64,000 nucleotides of DNA from NCBI RefSeq assembly GCF_005796225.1, contig NZ_VAHO01000016.1:1-64000 (forward strand), given 5' to 3'. Both the position numbers and the translations under genes were made by a program. Under the pieces are notes generated by a model. That model ran no database searches and was not told where the DNA came from. It was given only the letters and a program-made list of their open reading frames with translations. The DNA is from Pseudarthrobacter sp. NamE5 (GTDB taxonomy: Bacteria; Actinomycetota; Actinomycetes; Actinomycetales; Micrococcaceae). This document shows, in pieces, positions 53,624 to 64,000 of this stretch. Every line of letters begins with the position of its first letter. The stretch's first letter is position 1.

Positions 53624-54616
53624 ATGAACGAACACCCAAAGCCCACGTCCGAACGCCATGTGCCGGTCCTGCGGGAACGGTGCATTAATTTGTTGGCCCC
53701 CGGATTCGAAGTTGCCAGGCTCAGGGGTGAAACGCCGGTGGCAGTGGACGCGACCCTGGGCATGGGCGGCCACTCCGAAGCCATGCTGCAGCGCTTTCCG
53801 GACCTGCACCTCATCGGAATTGACCGGGATGAGGAAGCCCTTGCCCTGGCCGGTGAGCGGCTGGCTCCCTTTGCAGCGCGGACAGACCTCGTACATGCCG
53901 TCTATGACGAGATTGAAGACGTCCTTGAGGACCTCGGGGTTCGCGAGGTTCACGGGATCCTGATGGACCTCGGCGTGTCATCCCTCCAGCTGGACGAACG
54001 CGAACGTGGCTTCGCCTACTCCTTCGACGCGCCGCTGGACATGCGGATGGACACCAGCCGTGGCCAGACCGCTGCTGACGTGGTCAACAACTACAGCGAA
54101 GAGGACCTCGTCAGGATCATCCGGAAGTGGGGCGAGGAAAAGTTCGCCGGGCGCATTGCCAACAGGATCGTAGCCGCCAGGGCCAGCAAGCCCTTCAGCA
54201 CCACGGGGGAACTCGTGGAACAGATCCGCTCAGTGGTTCCGGCCTCAGCGGCCAAATCCGGCGGGCATCCTGCCAAGCGCACTTTCCAGGCATTGCGGAT
54301 CGAGGTCAACGAGGAACTCGACGTTCTTGAGCGCGCCGTACCTGCCGCCGTTGGCTCCCTGGCCCTGGGCGGACGGATCGTGGTGATGTCCTACCACTCA
54401 CTGGAGGACAAGATCGTTAAGGGCGTCCTGCAGGCGCGTTCCAGGTCATCCGCTCCGCTCGGCTTCCCGGTGGAGCTGGAAGAACACAAGCCGGAACTGA
54501 AAGTCCTCACTAAAGGCACCGAGGTGCCCACCGCCGTCGAATTCGCCGAGAACCCCCGCGCTGCGTCAGCAAGGCTGCGCGCGGCGGAAAGAATCAGAGC
54601 CAGGAGAGCTGCATGA
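53624..54616 (+). CDS. rsmH: 16S rRNA m4C1402 methyltransferase
   Basis: N4-methylates C1402 of 16S rRNA near the P site. The 330 residues have [13 protein letters not shown], the SAM loop [30 protein letters not shown] and [13 protein letters not shown], all family hallmarks. Start is ATG 53624 with AAAGGACGAGG upstream; an earlier in-frame ATG at 53567 lacks one. It overlaps the ftsL-like gene by 4 bases (ATGA). Confidence 0.95.
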   Translation: MNEHPKPTSERHVPVLRERCINLLAPGFEVARLRGETPVAVDATLGMGGHSEAMLQRFPDLHLIGIDRDEEALALAGERLAPFAARTDLVHAVYDEIEDVLEDLGVREVHGILMDLGVSSLQLDERERGFAYSFDAPLDMRMDTSRGQTAADVVNNYSEEDLVRIIRKWGEEKFAGRIANRIVAARASKPFSTTGELVEQIRSVVPASAAKSGGHPAKRTFQALRIEVNEELDVLERAVPAAVGSLALGGRIVVMSYHSLEDKIVKGVLQARSRSSAPLGFPVELEEHKPELKVLTKGTEVPTAVEFAENPRAASARLRAAERIRARRAA

Positions 54617-55350
54617 GCACCGCTGCCGTCAAGAACTTTCCCGCCGCTTCCGGCAGTTCGGCGGCGGGTACTGCCCTGCCCGCACGCACCCCGGGTGACC
54701 GGCGGAAGGGCCGCACGCCGCTGTCGGTAGTGCGCACCGCACCCCGCAAACGGCGGGCACCTTTCGTGGTGCTGTGCTTCGCCATGCTGGCCGTGGCGCT
54801 GGTCGCCGTGCTGGTGTTGAACATCTCAGTCTCCACTGCCCAGTACCAGTTGGTGGAGCTGCGCGCCAGGCAGAGCACGCTCACCAAGCAAAACCAGGAC
54901 CTCACCCAGCAGGTACAGAACTTCGAGGCACCCCAGAACCTGGCGGCAAAGGCCTCCGAGCTGGGGATGGTGGCCTCCACCGTCAAAGGCCAGATCGACC
55001 TGTCCACCCTTTCCGTGACAGGCAAAGCGACGCCGGCAGTTAAGGGTGGTGCGCAGGGGGCGGTTATTCCTGCGCCCGCAGTTGCCGGGCAGCTGATCGT
55101 GGTTCCGCCGGCCAGCAAGGGCGAACCGCTGCAGAGCCGGAAACCCGCAGAAGCGGAATCTCCCGTGGCTGACGCAGCGGCCTCGAAAGCGGCCGCCCCG
55201 GAGGCGCCTTCGCGGGAAGCACCCCGGCCTGCAGCTCCGTCCGCGCCTGCCGCCGGTGCTCCTGCCACGCCGGCAACGCCCGCTGCTCCCGCCGTGGAGC
55301 TCCACGGCGGATCCGTTCCCGCACCCGAACAGAAAGTCCCCGGGCAGTAA
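54613..55350 (+). CDS. FtsL-like division protein
   Basis: A 245-residue bitopic membrane protein in the ftsL position between rsmH and ftsI. The basic cytoplasmic N-terminus (about 1-55) is followed by one TM helix (about 55-77, [20 protein letters not shown]), a short coiled coil ([23 protein letters not shown]) and [11 protein letters not shown], the FtsL/DivIC-like pattern. The last 130 residues are an Ala/Pro-rich tail much longer than classical FtsL, as in Rv2164c. Confidence 0.85.
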   Translation: MSTAAVKNFPAASGSSAAGTALPARTPGDRRKGRTPLSVVRTAPRKRRAPFVVLCFAMLAVALVAVLVLNISVSTAQYQLVELRARQSTLTKQNQDLTQQVQNFEAPQNLAAKASELGMVASTVKGQIDLSTLSVTGKATPAVKGGAQGAVIPAPAVAGQLIVVPPASKGEPLQSRKPAEAESPVADAAASKAAAPEAPSREAPRPAAPSAPAAGAPATPATPAAPAVELHGGSVPAPEQKVPGQ

Positions 55351-55400
55351 ACACAGCAGGTCTGGACAGGCAGCAGGGTCGAGCAGCAAGGGATATAACG

Positions 55401-57197
55401 GTGGCGCAGAGGACCGGCAAGGCAGGAAACGGCAAGGTGCCGAACGCCACCAAGCGCTTGCGCCTGGGACTCGGCATTATGCTGACGCTCCTGCTCGTGG
55501 TGGGCGGCAAACTCTTCCTGGTGCAGGGGCTCGACGTGGGGGGCATGGCGGAAGCGGCCCTGAACAGCCGGATGAAGCAGACAGTCCTTCCGGCAGAACG
55601 GGGCAGCATCCTGGACTCGGGCGGAACAGTGCTGGCCAACAGTGTGATCCGCTACAACGTGGTGGTGGACCAAAGGGTCAACACGAAAACGGAGACGTTC
55701 AAGCGGCTGGACGACTCCAAGGAGAAGCTGGTGGATGTCAGCCGCGAGCAGGGGCTCAGGGAACTGGCCGCCGCACTCGGCATGGAAACGGACGCCATCC
55801 GCGAGGCAGTCACCGGGGAGCAGCCCTACTACATTGTTGCCAAGGACGTAAAACCGGACGTCGAGGACCGGATCTCGCAACTCCAGATTCCGGGCATTGT
55901 GACCGAAGGCGTGAGCAAACGCGTCTACCCCAACGGTTCAGTGGCCGGCGGAATCATCGGCTTCCTGCAGGACGGCGCCACTGGCCAGGCAGGCATCGAG
56001 CAGACGCAGGATGAGCTCCTGAAGGGCAAGGACGGCAAACGGCTCTTCGAGATCGGCGCGGACGGCCTGCGAATCCCCGTGGGCGTGGATGAACTGACAC
56101 CACCGGAGGACGGCAAGGACGTCAAGCTCACCATCAATTCCGACCTTCAATATTTCGCCCAGCAGGCCATCCAAAGCCAGTCGGACAAACTCGGCGCCGA
56201 ATGGGGCGTCATCATCGTGATGGATGCCAAGACCGGCAACCTGGTGGCGATGGCGGACACCAACTCCCCGGACCCTAATGACCCGGGCCGCGTTGCCGCC
56301 AAAGATCGCGGCGTCCGTTCGGTCACCGCGGCTTATGAGCCGGGCTCGGTGCAAAAAATGATGACGGTTGCCGCGCTCATCGAGGAGGGCAAGGCAAGCC
56401 CGCTGGATGAGTTCACCCTGGACCCGACCTACACGGTTAATGGGCAGACCTTCAGTGACTCCTTCGCGCACGGCACCGAGAAGCGGACGCTCGCCGGCAT
56501 CCTGGGCTACTCGATGAACACCGGAACCGTGATGGCAGGGCAGCGCCTGAGCAAGGAACAGCGCTACGACTGGCTGAAGAAGTTTGGTATTGGCGAAGCC
56601 CCGGACGTTGGCCTGCCTGCCACGGCATCGGGCATCCTGACGCCCTGGCAGCAGTGGGACGGGCGGCAGGAATACACCGTCCTGTTCGGTCAGGGTGTGT
56701 CGCAATCCACCCTGCAGACCGTGCGGGCGTTCCAGTCCATCGCCAACAACGGGGTGATGCTGCAGCCGCGCCTGATCGACTCCTATGTCTCGTCGGATGG
56801 TACGGAGGAAAAGGTCCCGGCCGCGGAACCCCGGCAGATCGTGTCCGAGGATACGGCACAGCAGGTCCAGGACATCCTCGAAAGCGCAGTCACCGAGGGC
56901 CAGATCAAGGATGCAGGAATCGACGGCTACCGGGTGGGCGCCAAGACCGGCACCTCCGAATCCCCGTGTGATGACGGCAAGTCAGGGTTCTGCGGATACA
57001 CCGCCTCACTGGTGGGTATGGCACCGATGGATGATCCGCGGTTTATTGTTGAGGTGGTACTCCAGCGGCCCAAGGGCAGCATTTACGGGATTACCAACGG
57101 GCCGGTGTTCCGATCGGTCATGAGCCAGGCACTGCGGACCTACAACGTCCAGCCGTCCACCGGCGAACCGGCCAGGCTGGCCCAGTTCGCCAAGTAA
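55401..57197 (+). CDS. ftsI: Septal peptidoglycan transpeptidase FtsI (PBP3)
   Basis: Class B penicillin-binding protein that crosslinks septal peptidoglycan with FtsW. The 598 residues have one TM helix (about 22-42), the dimerisation domain starting ERGSILDSGGTVLA, and the transpeptidase domain with Ser316-Lys319 (PGSVQKMM), SMN at 371-373 and KTG at 515-517. Two cysteines, Cys523 and Cys531, flank a short insert after KTGT and could form a disulfide outside the cell. Start is GTG 55401, 50 bases after the ftsL-like gene. Confidence 0.94.
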   Translation: MAQRTGKAGNGKVPNATKRLRLGLGIMLTLLLVVGGKLFLVQGLDVGGMAEAALNSRMKQTVLPAERGSILDSGGTVLANSVIRYNVVVDQRVNTKTETFKRLDDSKEKLVDVSREQGLRELAAALGMETDAIREAVTGEQPYYIVAKDVKPDVEDRISQLQIPGIVTEGVSKRVYPNGSVAGGIIGFLQDGATGQAGIEQTQDELLKGKDGKRLFEIGADGLRIPVGVDELTPPEDGKDVKLTINSDLQYFAQQAIQSQSDKLGAEWGVIIVMDAKTGNLVAMADTNSPDPNDPGRVAAKDRGVRSVTAAYEPGSVQKMMTVAALIEEGKASPLDEFTLDPTYTVNGQTFSDSFAHGTEKRTLAGILGYSMNTGTVMAGQRLSKEQRYDWLKKFGIGEAPDVGLPATASGILTPWQQWDGRQEYTVLFGQGVSQSTLQTVRAFQSIANNGVMLQPRLIDSYVSSDGTEEKVPAAEPRQIVSEDTAQQVQDILESAVTEGQIKDAGIDGYRVGAKTGTSESPCDDGKSGFCGYTASLVGMAPMDDPRFIVEVVLQRPKGSIYGITNGPVFRSVMSQALRTYNVQPSTGEPARLAQFAK

Positions 57198-57280
57198 CAC
57201 CCCGGCAGCAGCCGCAACAGCCCGCGCTGTGGCGGCTCATCCATGCCGGGGCACGGTCCACTAGCACCATCGGAGATCCC

Positions 57281-58960
57281 TTGTCAGAGTTCAACCCGTC
57301 CAACCGCCGCACGGCACCGACCGAGGAAGCTGCACGCCAGGAAACAGCGCCGGAGGAGAACGCCGCCGGGGCACGGAACGGCCGGGCCCGCTTCCGCCCC
57401 GCTGCCGTTGAATCCATCCGGCTGGACGCCATTGGCGAGGCAATCGGCGTCGCTGTGAAAGGGGCTTCTGCCGGCGTGGCCGTGAGAGGAATCTCCTTAA
57501 ATTCCCGGACGGTGGAATCCGGCGACCTTTACGTTGCCCTTTCCGGCGCCTCCCGCCACGGTGCGGACTTTGCCGCCCAGGCCATCCAGGCCGGAGCGGC
57601 GGCTGTGCTGACGGATGAAGCCGGTGCCCGCCTCCTGGCACTCTCTTCCGACACCGCCGTGCCGGTACTGGTGGTGGATGCCCCGCGCAACGTGGTGGGA
57701 CCGCTGTCCGCCATGATCTACCGCAGCAGGCACGATGGCACCCCCCAACTGTTCGGCGTCACGGGGACCAACGGCAAGACCACCACCACCTACTTCATCA
57801 CCTCGCTGCTGCGGTCACTGGGAACCAGGACGGGCCTGATCGGGACCATAGAAATCCTGGCCGGCGGGGAACCGATTCCGAGCGTCCTGACCACCCCGGA
57901 GTCCACGGAGGTCCACGGGCTGCTGGCGCTCATGCGGGAGAACGGGCTTGGCGCGGCTGCGATGGAGGTCTCCTCGCACGCCATCTCCTACCAGCGCGTG
58001 GACGGCCTGCAGTTTGACGTCGCAGGTTTCACCAACCTCACCCAGGACCATCTGGACCTGCACCACACGATGGAGGAGTACTTCGCAACGAAGGCGGAGC
58101 TTTTCACGCCGGAGCGGGCGCGGAAGGCAGTGGTGATGGTCGACGACGAATGGGGCCGCCGGCTCGCCGGCAGCAGCAAGGTGCCCGTCACCACCCTCAG
58201 CGCATCCGGGGAGAACCAGGCTGACTGGACCGTGACCGCCACCGCGCCCCGCGGACTCGGCACGGAGTTCACCCTCACCGGCCCGGGAGGCACCGTCCTG
58301 CAGGTACATACGGGGCTTCCGGGCAGCTTCAACGTGGCTAATGCGGCCCTCGCCGCGGTCATGGTGCTCGCCGGCGGTGTGGACGCCGCGACACTGCAGG
58401 CGGCGCTGAATGCGGGGGATCCCTTCACGGTAGCGGTGCCGGGCCGCATGCAACTGGTCTCTGATCGGCCGGCCGCAGTGGTGGACTTCGCCCACAACAC
58501 TGACGCGCTGGCCCGCGCACTGGAGGCGGTGCGCTCACCGGAAACAGGATCCCGGCTGATCGTGGTGTTCGGTGCCACTGGCCAGCGCGACCAGGGGAAA
58601 CGCCCTGCCATGGGTGCCATCGCGGCCAGGCTCGCCGACACCGTGATCATCACCGATGACGACCCCCACGACGAGGACGCGGCCGCCATCCGGGCGGACG
58701 TGCTCGCGGGCGCGCGGGAGGCACAGTCCAGGGAGTCTTTGCCGTGCACCGTGTTGGAGGTGTTCCCCCGTGACCGTGCCATCCAGCACGCCGTCGAGCT
58801 TGCCCGGCCCCAGGACACTGTCCTGGTGGCCGGCCGCGGCCACGAGGTGTGGCAGGAAGTGAAAGGCGTCAACCTTGCCCTGGACGACAGGGTGGAGCTG
58901 CGCAGCGCCTTGACAGCCAGGGGATTCAACGTTCTCCAAGCCGACCGGATAGAGTCCTAG
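57281..58960 (+). CDS. murE: MurE ligase, probably L-lysine adding
   Basis: Adds the third amino acid to UDP-MurNAc-L-Ala-D-Glu. The 559 residues carry the ATP loop GTNGKTTT (Lys166), HHTMEEYFATK and PGRMQLV. In meso-diaminopimelate enzymes DNPR binds the substrate; here the aligned segment is TDDDPHDED at 458-466, with Asp461 and His463 replacing Asn and Arg. That, and the lysine-type wall of Arthrobacter, suggests L-lysine as substrate (inference). Start is TTG 57281 with GGAG upstream. A 50-residue disordered lead precedes the fold. Confidence 0.92.
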   Translation: MSEFNPSNRRTAPTEEAARQETAPEENAAGARNGRARFRPAAVESIRLDAIGEAIGVAVKGASAGVAVRGISLNSRTVESGDLYVALSGASRHGADFAAQAIQAGAAAVLTDEAGARLLALSSDTAVPVLVVDAPRNVVGPLSAMIYRSRHDGTPQLFGVTGTNGKTTTTYFITSLLRSLGTRTGLIGTIEILAGGEPIPSVLTTPESTEVHGLLALMRENGLGAAAMEVSSHAISYQRVDGLQFDVAGFTNLTQDHLDLHHTMEEYFATKAELFTPERARKAVVMVDDEWGRRLAGSSKVPVTTLSASGENQADWTVTATAPRGLGTEFTLTGPGGTVLQVHTGLPGSFNVANAALAAVMVLAGGVDAATLQAALNAGDPFTVAVPGRMQLVSDRPAAVVDFAHNTDALARALEAVRSPETGSRLIVVFGATGQRDQGKRPAMGAIAARLADTVIITDDDPHDEDAAAIRADVLAGAREAQSRESLPCTVLEVFPRDRAIQHAVELARPQDTVLVAGRGHEVWQEVKGVNLALDDRVELRSALTARGFNVLQADRIES

Positions 58961-58966
58961 ACCGAG

Positions 58967-60433
58967 ATGATTGCATTTACTGCGGCGGAAATCGCCGAAA
59001 TCACCAACGGGCGCCTGGACGCCGATCCCGGGATCACGCCTCTTTCGGTGATCACTGATTCCCGCGAAGCCTCGCCCGGTTCGCTCTATGTCGCGAAACC
59101 GGGGGAGTACGCGGACGGGCATGACTTTGTCGAAGCCGCATTCGCCGCCGGCGCAGTCCTGGCGCTCGTGGAGCGTCCGGTAACAGCCGCCGACGGCAGC
59201 CCCTATCCCGCCATCGTGGTTTCCGACGCGGTGCTGGCCATGGGCGCGCTGGCCGCCGAGGCCGTCAGCAGGATCCGGGCCGCACGCGCCGACGCCCATG
59301 ACAAACTGACAGTCATTGGCATCACCGGCTCGGCCGGAAAGACAACCACCAAGGACCTGCTGGCGGGGATCCTGTCCGGCCAGGGCGCCACGGTGGCGCC
59401 AAAGGGCTCCTACAACGGTGAGATCGGCGTTCCGCTGACGGTCTTCACCGCCGGAACCGATACCCGGTACCTGGTGATCGAAATGGGCGCTACCGGAATC
59501 GGCCACATCCGCTACCTCGCTGAGATGGTCAAGCCGGACATCGGCGTGGTTTTGGGTGTAGGAACAGCTCACGCCGGCGAGTTCGGCGGGGTGGAGAACA
59601 TTGCACGGGCCAAGGGTGAACTGGTGGAAGGCCTGGCGCCCTCCGGGACCGCCATCATCAACCTGGACGACGACCGGGTGGCCGCAATGCGCGCACGCAC
59701 CTCTGCCTCCGTCGTCGGCTTCTCCGCTGAAAGCCGTCCCGGCGCCGCCGTACAGGCCCTCAACACCGACACCAACGCTGATGGAAACCCTGAATTCGAC
59801 CTCCTCCTCCCCGGTGAGGAGGCCCCCCGCCATGTCAGCAGCCGCCTCATTGGCGCCCACCACGTGGGCAACCTGTTGGCAGCCGCGGCCGCAGCATGGG
59901 CTGCAGGCGTCTCCGGTGCCGATATTGCCGCTGCCCTGAGCAGCCAGGCAGCCGCCAGCCGCTGGCGCATGGAGCGCACTGAGCGGGCCGACGGCGTCAC
60001 CATCATCAACGATGCCTATAACGCCAACCCGGAATCCATGCGCGCCGCCCTCCGGACACTCGCGGACCTCGGCCGCGGCCGCAGGACCTGGGCCGTGCTG
60101 GGTGCCATGCTGGAACTTGGCGAGGACTCCATCCGGGAACACACCGCTGTCGGCACGCAGGTGGTGCGCCTCAACATCTCCCGGCTCGTCGTTGTAGGCC
60201 GGGAAGCACGCGCCCTCTATGTTTCAGCCGTGCAGGAAGGCTCGTGGGGGGACGAATGCATCTTCACAGAGACCGCCGACGAAGCCTATGAACTGCTGAC
60301 CGCTGAACTTCAGCCCGGGGACCTGGTGCTGTTCAAGTCCTCCAACAGCGTGGGGCTTCGCCACCTGGGCGATCGGATAGCATTACCCCCACAAACCCCG
60401 CAGCCCGCCGATGAAAGGAGCACACTGCTGTGA
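58967..60433 (+). CDS. murF: MurF, D-alanyl-D-alanine adding ligase
   Basis: Adds D-Ala-D-Ala to the UDP-MurNAc-tripeptide, completing the cytoplasmic precursor. The 488 residues include the ATP loop [12 protein letters not shown] (about 119-130), [10 protein letters not shown] and [11 protein letters not shown]. It starts 6 bases after murE and overlaps mraY by 4 bases (GTGA). Confidence 0.94.
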   Translation: MIAFTAAEIAEITNGRLDADPGITPLSVITDSREASPGSLYVAKPGEYADGHDFVEAAFAAGAVLALVERPVTAADGSPYPAIVVSDAVLAMGALAAEAVSRIRAARADAHDKLTVIGITGSAGKTTTKDLLAGILSGQGATVAPKGSYNGEIGVPLTVFTAGTDTRYLVIEMGATGIGHIRYLAEMVKPDIGVVLGVGTAHAGEFGGVENIARAKGELVEGLAPSGTAIINLDDDRVAAMRARTSASVVGFSAESRPGAAVQALNTDTNADGNPEFDLLLPGEEAPRHVSSRLIGAHHVGNLLAAAAAAWAAGVSGADIAAALSSQAAASRWRMERTERADGVTIINDAYNANPESMRAALRTLADLGRGRRTWAVLGAMLELGEDSIREHTAVGTQVVRLNISRLVVVGREARALYVSAVQEGSWGDECIFTETADEAYELLTAELQPGDLVLFKSSNSVGLRHLGDRIALPPQTPQPADERSTLL

Positions 60434-61539
60434 TTGCTCTTCTTATCGGCGCTGGCCTTGCGCTGCTCTGCGCCCTGGTGGGCACGCCGCTGTTCATCCG
60501 GCTCCTGGTCCGCCGCGGCTACGGACAGTTCATCCGCGACGACGGACCCACCTCCCACCACACCAAGCGCGGCACGCCGACGATGGGCGGAACCGTGGTG
60601 GTGGCAGCCGTTCTGCTGAGCTACGGCCTGACCCACCTCATCATGCTGATGATCAACCCGGATTCGCCCGGCCCGTCAGCCTCGGCCCTGATCCTTCTGT
60701 TCCTGATGGTTGGAATGGGGCTGGTGGGATTCCTGGATGACTTCATCAAGATTTCCCGGCAGCGCAGCCTGGGGCTCAACGCCAAGGCGAAGCTCATCCT
60801 GCAGGCCGCTGTGGGCATCATCTTCGCGGTGCTTGCCCTCAACTTCCCCAATGAGGATGGCCTCGCACCGGCCTCGACGAAAATCTCCCTGGTCAGGGAC
60901 CTGCCCTGGCTGGACCTGGCGTTCGGCGGAACGGTCCTGGGTGCCATCCTCTTCGTCATCTGGTCCAACCTGATCGTGACCGCCGCCACCAACGGCGTCA
61001 ACCTCACGGACGGTCTCGACGGGCTCGCGGCCGGTGCCTCAGTCATGGTCTTCGGCGCTTACACCCTCATGGGAATCTGGCAAAGCAACCAGGCCTGCGG
61101 TTCACCCCGGCAGGCCGGCGGCGGCTGCTACACCGTCAGGGACCCCCTCGACCTCGCCCTGCTGGCGGCCATCATCAGCGCCGCCCTGGTGGGTTTCCTG
61201 TGGTGGAATACCTCGCCCGCCAAAATCTTCATGGGTGACACCGGCTCCCTGGCCATCGGCGGCGCCATTGCAGGCTTCGCCATCCTCTCCAGGACCGAAC
61301 TGCTGCTGGGAATCATCGGCGGCCTCTTCGTCCTCATCACGCTGTCCGTGATCATCCAGGTGGGCTACTTCAAGGCCACCGGTGGCAAACGTATCTTCAA
61401 AATGGCACCACTGCAGCACCACTTTGAACTCAAGGGGTGGGCTGAAGTGACGGTGGTGGTCCGGTTCTGGATCCTCGGCGGCCTCTTCGTCGCCGTAGGC
61501 CTGGGAATTTTCTACGCTGAATGGGTTGTGCTGCTGTGA
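60430..61539 (+). CDS. mraY: Phospho-N-acetylmuramoyl-pentapeptide transferase
   Basis: Transfers phospho-MurNAc-pentapeptide to undecaprenyl phosphate, making lipid I. The 369-residue polytopic protein has about ten hydrophobic segments and the family motifs [21 protein letters not shown] (catalytic Asp pair), [23 protein letters not shown] and [11 protein letters not shown]. Start is GTG 60430 overlapping murF; it ends overlapping the murD GTG. Confidence 0.95.
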   Translation: MIALLIGAGLALLCALVGTPLFIRLLVRRGYGQFIRDDGPTSHHTKRGTPTMGGTVVVAAVLLSYGLTHLIMLMINPDSPGPSASALILLFLMVGMGLVGFLDDFIKISRQRSLGLNAKAKLILQAAVGIIFAVLALNFPNEDGLAPASTKISLVRDLPWLDLAFGGTVLGAILFVIWSNLIVTAATNGVNLTDGLDGLAAGASVMVFGAYTLMGIWQSNQACGSPRQAGGGCYTVRDPLDLALLAAIISAALVGFLWWNTSPAKIFMGDTGSLAIGGAIAGFAILSRTELLLGIIGGLFVLITLSVIIQVGYFKATGGKRIFKMAPLQHHFELKGWAEVTVVVRFWILGGLFVAVGLGIFYAEWVVLL

Positions 61540-63098
61540 CCGTTTCCCCCCGCCTCCAGAACCTCGTCAGCTGGGACTCCGACTGGTCCGGCCTGCGGGT
61601 TGCAGTCACCGGCATCGGCGTTTCCGGTTTTGCCGCCGCCGATACCCTGATCGAGCTGGGCGCGCGGGTTGTGGTGGTGGACGCCGCCACCAGCGAAAAA
61701 GCCAAGGCGCATGCCGAGACCCTGAAGATCGTCGGCGCCGCGGACGTCCTGCTCGGTGAGGAAGCAGTCAGCCGGATTCCCCGGATTGACGGCGGGCTTC
61801 CCGAGCTGATCGTTACCTCACCCGGGTGGCGGCCCGACCAGGCACTGCTCGCCGCTGCTGCACGCGCCCATATCCCCGTATGGGGAGACGTGGAACTCGC
61901 CTGGCGGGTCCGCGTCAGGGAAGGCCGTAAGACCGCAGACTGGCTTGCCATTACCGGAACCAACGGAAAAACCACCACCGTGGGCCTCACCGAATCCATG
62001 CTGCGCGCCGCTGGACTGAAGGCAATCGCTGTGGGCAACGTGGGCACTCCGATTCTGGACGCCATCCGCGACCCCGTTGAATACGACGTCTTCGCCGTTG
62101 AACTGTCCAGCTTCCAGCTGCACTGGGCAGAGTCACTCTCGCCAGTTGCCAGCGTTTGCCTCAACGTCGCGGAGGACCACGTTGACTGGCACGGTTCCTA
62201 CGATTCCTATCTCGCGGACAAGGCCAAGGTGTACGAACGCACCCAGAAAGCCTGTCTTTACAACGCAGAGCAGATCGAAACAGAGCGCATGGTGGAGAAC
62301 GCCGACGTGGTGGAGGGGTGCCGCGCCGTCGGCTTCACGACCGTTACCCCCGCCGTGAGCATGCTCGGGGTGGTGGAAGGGCTGCTGGTGGACAGGGCCT
62401 TCATCGAAGAGCGCAGGGACAGTGCTGCGGAGCTTGCCTCGATGACCGATCTCGGCGCCCTTGCACCCCGGCACATGGTGGCCAATGCCCTGGCCGCCGC
62501 GGGCCTGGTCCGGGCCTATGGCGTTGAGCCCAAGGCCGTGCGGCAGGGCATCCGGGACTACATTCCGGGGGACCACCGCATCCAGCCCGTCGCGCGGCAC
62601 AACGGCGTGCTCTGGGTCAACGATTCCAAGGCCACCAACCCGCATGCGGCGTCCGCCTCCCTGGCTGCGTTCAAGGACGTGGTCTGGATCGCCGGAGGCC
62701 TGTCCAAGGGGGTAACCTACGATGACCTCGTTCGGGAGCACGCCCACCGGCTCAAGGCAGTGGTGCTCATCGGAGCGGATACCTCGGCATTGGCCGGGGC
62801 CCTCCAGCGACACGCGCCCGATGTCCCGGTGATTGAGCCGGCAGCGGGAGAAACTGAACAGGTGCAGACTGCTGCAGCGGACAGTGGCATCGAGGCCGGT
62901 TCACCCCTGACAGGGGAAGCCGTGATGTCCCGGGCCGTTGCGTCAGCAGCCCAGCTGGCCCGGTCCGGTGACACTGTGCTGATGGCTCCGGCAGCTGCTT
63001 CCATGGATCAGTTCTCTTCCTACGCTCACCGTGGTGACACTTTCATCGAAGCTGTCCGCGAGCTGGTGGAAGGGCAGGCCCAGACCGGCGAGGAGTAA
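61536..63098 (+). CDS. murD: MurD, D-glutamate adding ligase
   Basis: Adds D-glutamate to UDP-MurNAc-L-alanine. Starting at GTG 61536 (overlap with the mraY stop) the protein has 520 residues: an N-terminal Rossmann domain ([17 protein letters not shown]), the ATP loop GTNGKTT at 141-147, [12 protein letters not shown] and [11 protein letters not shown]. An insert of about 25 residues rich in Glu, Gln and Ala (after [10 protein letters not shown]) is unusual and probably a surface loop. Confidence 0.94.
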   Translation: MTVSPRLQNLVSWDSDWSGLRVAVTGIGVSGFAAADTLIELGARVVVVDAATSEKAKAHAETLKIVGAADVLLGEEAVSRIPRIDGGLPELIVTSPGWRPDQALLAAAARAHIPVWGDVELAWRVRVREGRKTADWLAITGTNGKTTTVGLTESMLRAAGLKAIAVGNVGTPILDAIRDPVEYDVFAVELSSFQLHWAESLSPVASVCLNVAEDHVDWHGSYDSYLADKAKVYERTQKACLYNAEQIETERMVENADVVEGCRAVGFTTVTPAVSMLGVVEGLLVDRAFIEERRDSAAELASMTDLGALAPRHMVANALAAAGLVRAYGVEPKAVRQGIRDYIPGDHRIQPVARHNGVLWVNDSKATNPHAASASLAAFKDVVWIAGGLSKGVTYDDLVREHAHRLKAVVLIGADTSALAGALQRHAPDVPVIEPAAGETEQVQTAAADSGIEAGSPLTGEAVMSRAVASAAQLARSGDTVLMAPAAASMDQFSSYAHRGDTFIEAVRELVEGQAQTGEE

Positions 63099-63100
63099 CA

Positions 63101-64000
63101 ATGGTCAGCACGCCAACGCGGCCCCAGCCAGCGAAGCAGCAGGCTGGGAACCCGCGTGCCGGATCCTCGGCATCGCCGGCACAGCGCCAGGCCTCCGCCC
63201 CCTTCCGCCTAAAGGCGGCCTACCGCAGGTTCTGGCGGGCCCTGGAGGGAACAGGGACCTCCCGGAACGGCTCCACGTACTACCTCATCCTCGGCTCCAC
63301 CCTGGCGTTGACTGCCATCGGCATCATGATGGTTCTCTCCGCCTCCAGCGTGGAGTCCATCGCTGCCGGGAAGTCACCGTACGGGGATGCACTGAAACAG
63401 GGCATGTTCGCAGGCATCGGCATGTTCACCATGTTCGTGCTGTCCCGCATCAACGTGATCTGGTTAAAACGCCTCGCCTGGCCGGCCATCATCGTGGCCG
63501 TGGTACTCCTGGGCATGGTGCAGATCGTGGGCGCGGAGGTCAACGGCAACAAGAACTGGATCGACCTGGGCGGCATCACTTTCCAGCCGTCCGAAGCGTC
63601 CAAGCTGGCACTCGCACTCTGGATGGCCACCGTCCTGGCCCGGAAGGGAAAGCTCCTGAGCCGCTGGCAGCACGTTGCGGTTCCCGCCGTTCCGATGGCC
63701 ATCATCATCGTCGGACTGGTCCTGGTGGGAAACGACCTCGGAACGGCCATGATCATCATGATGATTACGGCCGCAGCGCTCTTCTTTGCCGGCGCGCCGC
63801 TCTACCTCTTCGGCATCGCAGGACTGGTGGCGGCCGCCGGAACAGCCGTCATGGCAGTCACCAGTTCGAACCGCATGTGCCGCATCACCTCCTGGTGGAC
63901 CGGGGAGTCCTGCGCCAACGGCATCGACGCCAACTACCAGGCCACCAACGGCCTTTACGGGCTGGCATCCGGCGGATGGTTCGGGGTAGGACTGGGGCAA
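63101..64000 (+). CDS. ftsW: FtsW lipid II polymerase (partial, runs off the window)
   Basis: The SEDS glycosyltransferase that polymerises septal glycan with FtsI. The first 300 codons are present, starting at ATG 63101 with GAGGAG spanning the murD stop. After a basic 65-residue N-terminus come TM segments and the SEDS motif GNKNWIDLGGITFQPSEASKLAL (in part), then LVLVGNDLGTAMII and YQATNGLYGLASGGWFGVGLGQ at the edge. The 3' end is beyond 64000. Confidence 0.93.
   Translation, partial: MVSTPTRPQPAKQQAGNPRAGSSASPAQRQASAPFRLKAAYRRFWRALEGTGTSRNGSTYYLILGSTLALTAIGIMMVLSASSVESIAAGKSPYGDALKQGMFAGIGMFTMFVLSRINVIWLKRLAWPAIIVAVVLLGMVQIVGAEVNGNKNWIDLGGITFQPSEASKLALALWMATVLARKGKLLSRWQHVAVPAVPMAIIIVGLVLVGNDLGTAMIIMMITAAALFFAGAPLYLFGIAGLVAAAGTAVMAVTSSNRMCRITSWWTGESCANGIDANYQATNGLYGLASGGWFGVGLGQ

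Overview
The window is a high-GC actinobacterial chromosome segment, most probably from Arthrobacter, Pseudarthrobacter or a close relative (Micrococcales). Three observations support this. The gene order follows the Mycobacterium/Micrococcales core. The cell wall cluster has the actinobacterial layout. MurE carries a DDPH motif where meso-diaminopimelate-adding enzymes have DNPR, which fits the lysine-type peptidoglycan of Arthrobacter. No rRNA, CRISPR array, transposase or prophage gene is visible, and nearly all of the window is core genome.

Layout. (1) 254-11130: a plus-strand run in the order of M. tuberculosis Rv1691-Rv1701: repeat/TPR-like protein, HAD phosphatase, small protein, tlyA, nadK, recN, pyrG, Nudix, xerD, plus an MTH1-like Nudix enzyme. 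(2) 11204-19683: an organic-acid block with a GntR regulator and prpD-prpB-prpC (2-methylcitrate cycle), a CitA/DcuS-type two-component system and a divergent DctA transporter. It interrupts the core order. (3) 19913-27693: parA, scpA, scpB, rluB, tyrA, cmk, plsC, der (compare Rv1708-Rv1713), followed by tRNA-Pro(GGG) and a 20-bp hairpin terminator. (4) 28004-33038: Fpg/Nei glycosylase, then gcvH, garA/odhI-like FHA protein, ftsR-like MerR, DUF151 nuclease and a second MerR regulator (compare Rv1826-Rv1830), then a solitary ParA. (5) 33329-36727: pyruvate carboxylase, followed by a terminator and an unexplained 115-bp folded element. (6) 36964-52639: fadD15-like ligase, ROK glucokinase, a membrane protein, two tandem esterases, plsC, class II DAHP synthase, PASTA kinase PknL, a LysM transglycosylase, Rv2175c-like protein, polyprenyl synthase, a lipoprotein, dinB and a DUF3040 protein (compare Rv2187-Rv2169). 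(7) 53027-64000: the division and cell wall (dcw) cluster mraZ, rsmH, ftsL-like, ftsI, murE, murF, mraY, murD and the first 300 codons of ftsW.

How the parts fit. The organic-acid block imports C4-dicarboxylates and burns propionate to succinate plus pyruvate. Pyruvate carboxylase, the GarA-like inhibitor of the 2-oxoglutarate node and glycine cleavage H protein also act in central carbon flow. PknL, Rv2175c-like protein, the LysM hydrolase, the isoprenoid synthase and the dcw genes form a cell-envelope and division module. ParA and ScpAB serve chromosome organisation.

The most interesting signals are non-coding: paired TGTATACA palindromes controlling the prp operon, a long dyad over the -35 box of the second MerR gene, the folded element behind pyc, and a 141-bp coding minisatellite in the first gene. 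I did not find a clearly new multi-gene system. Motif positions and repeats were read by eye, and no database search was run.
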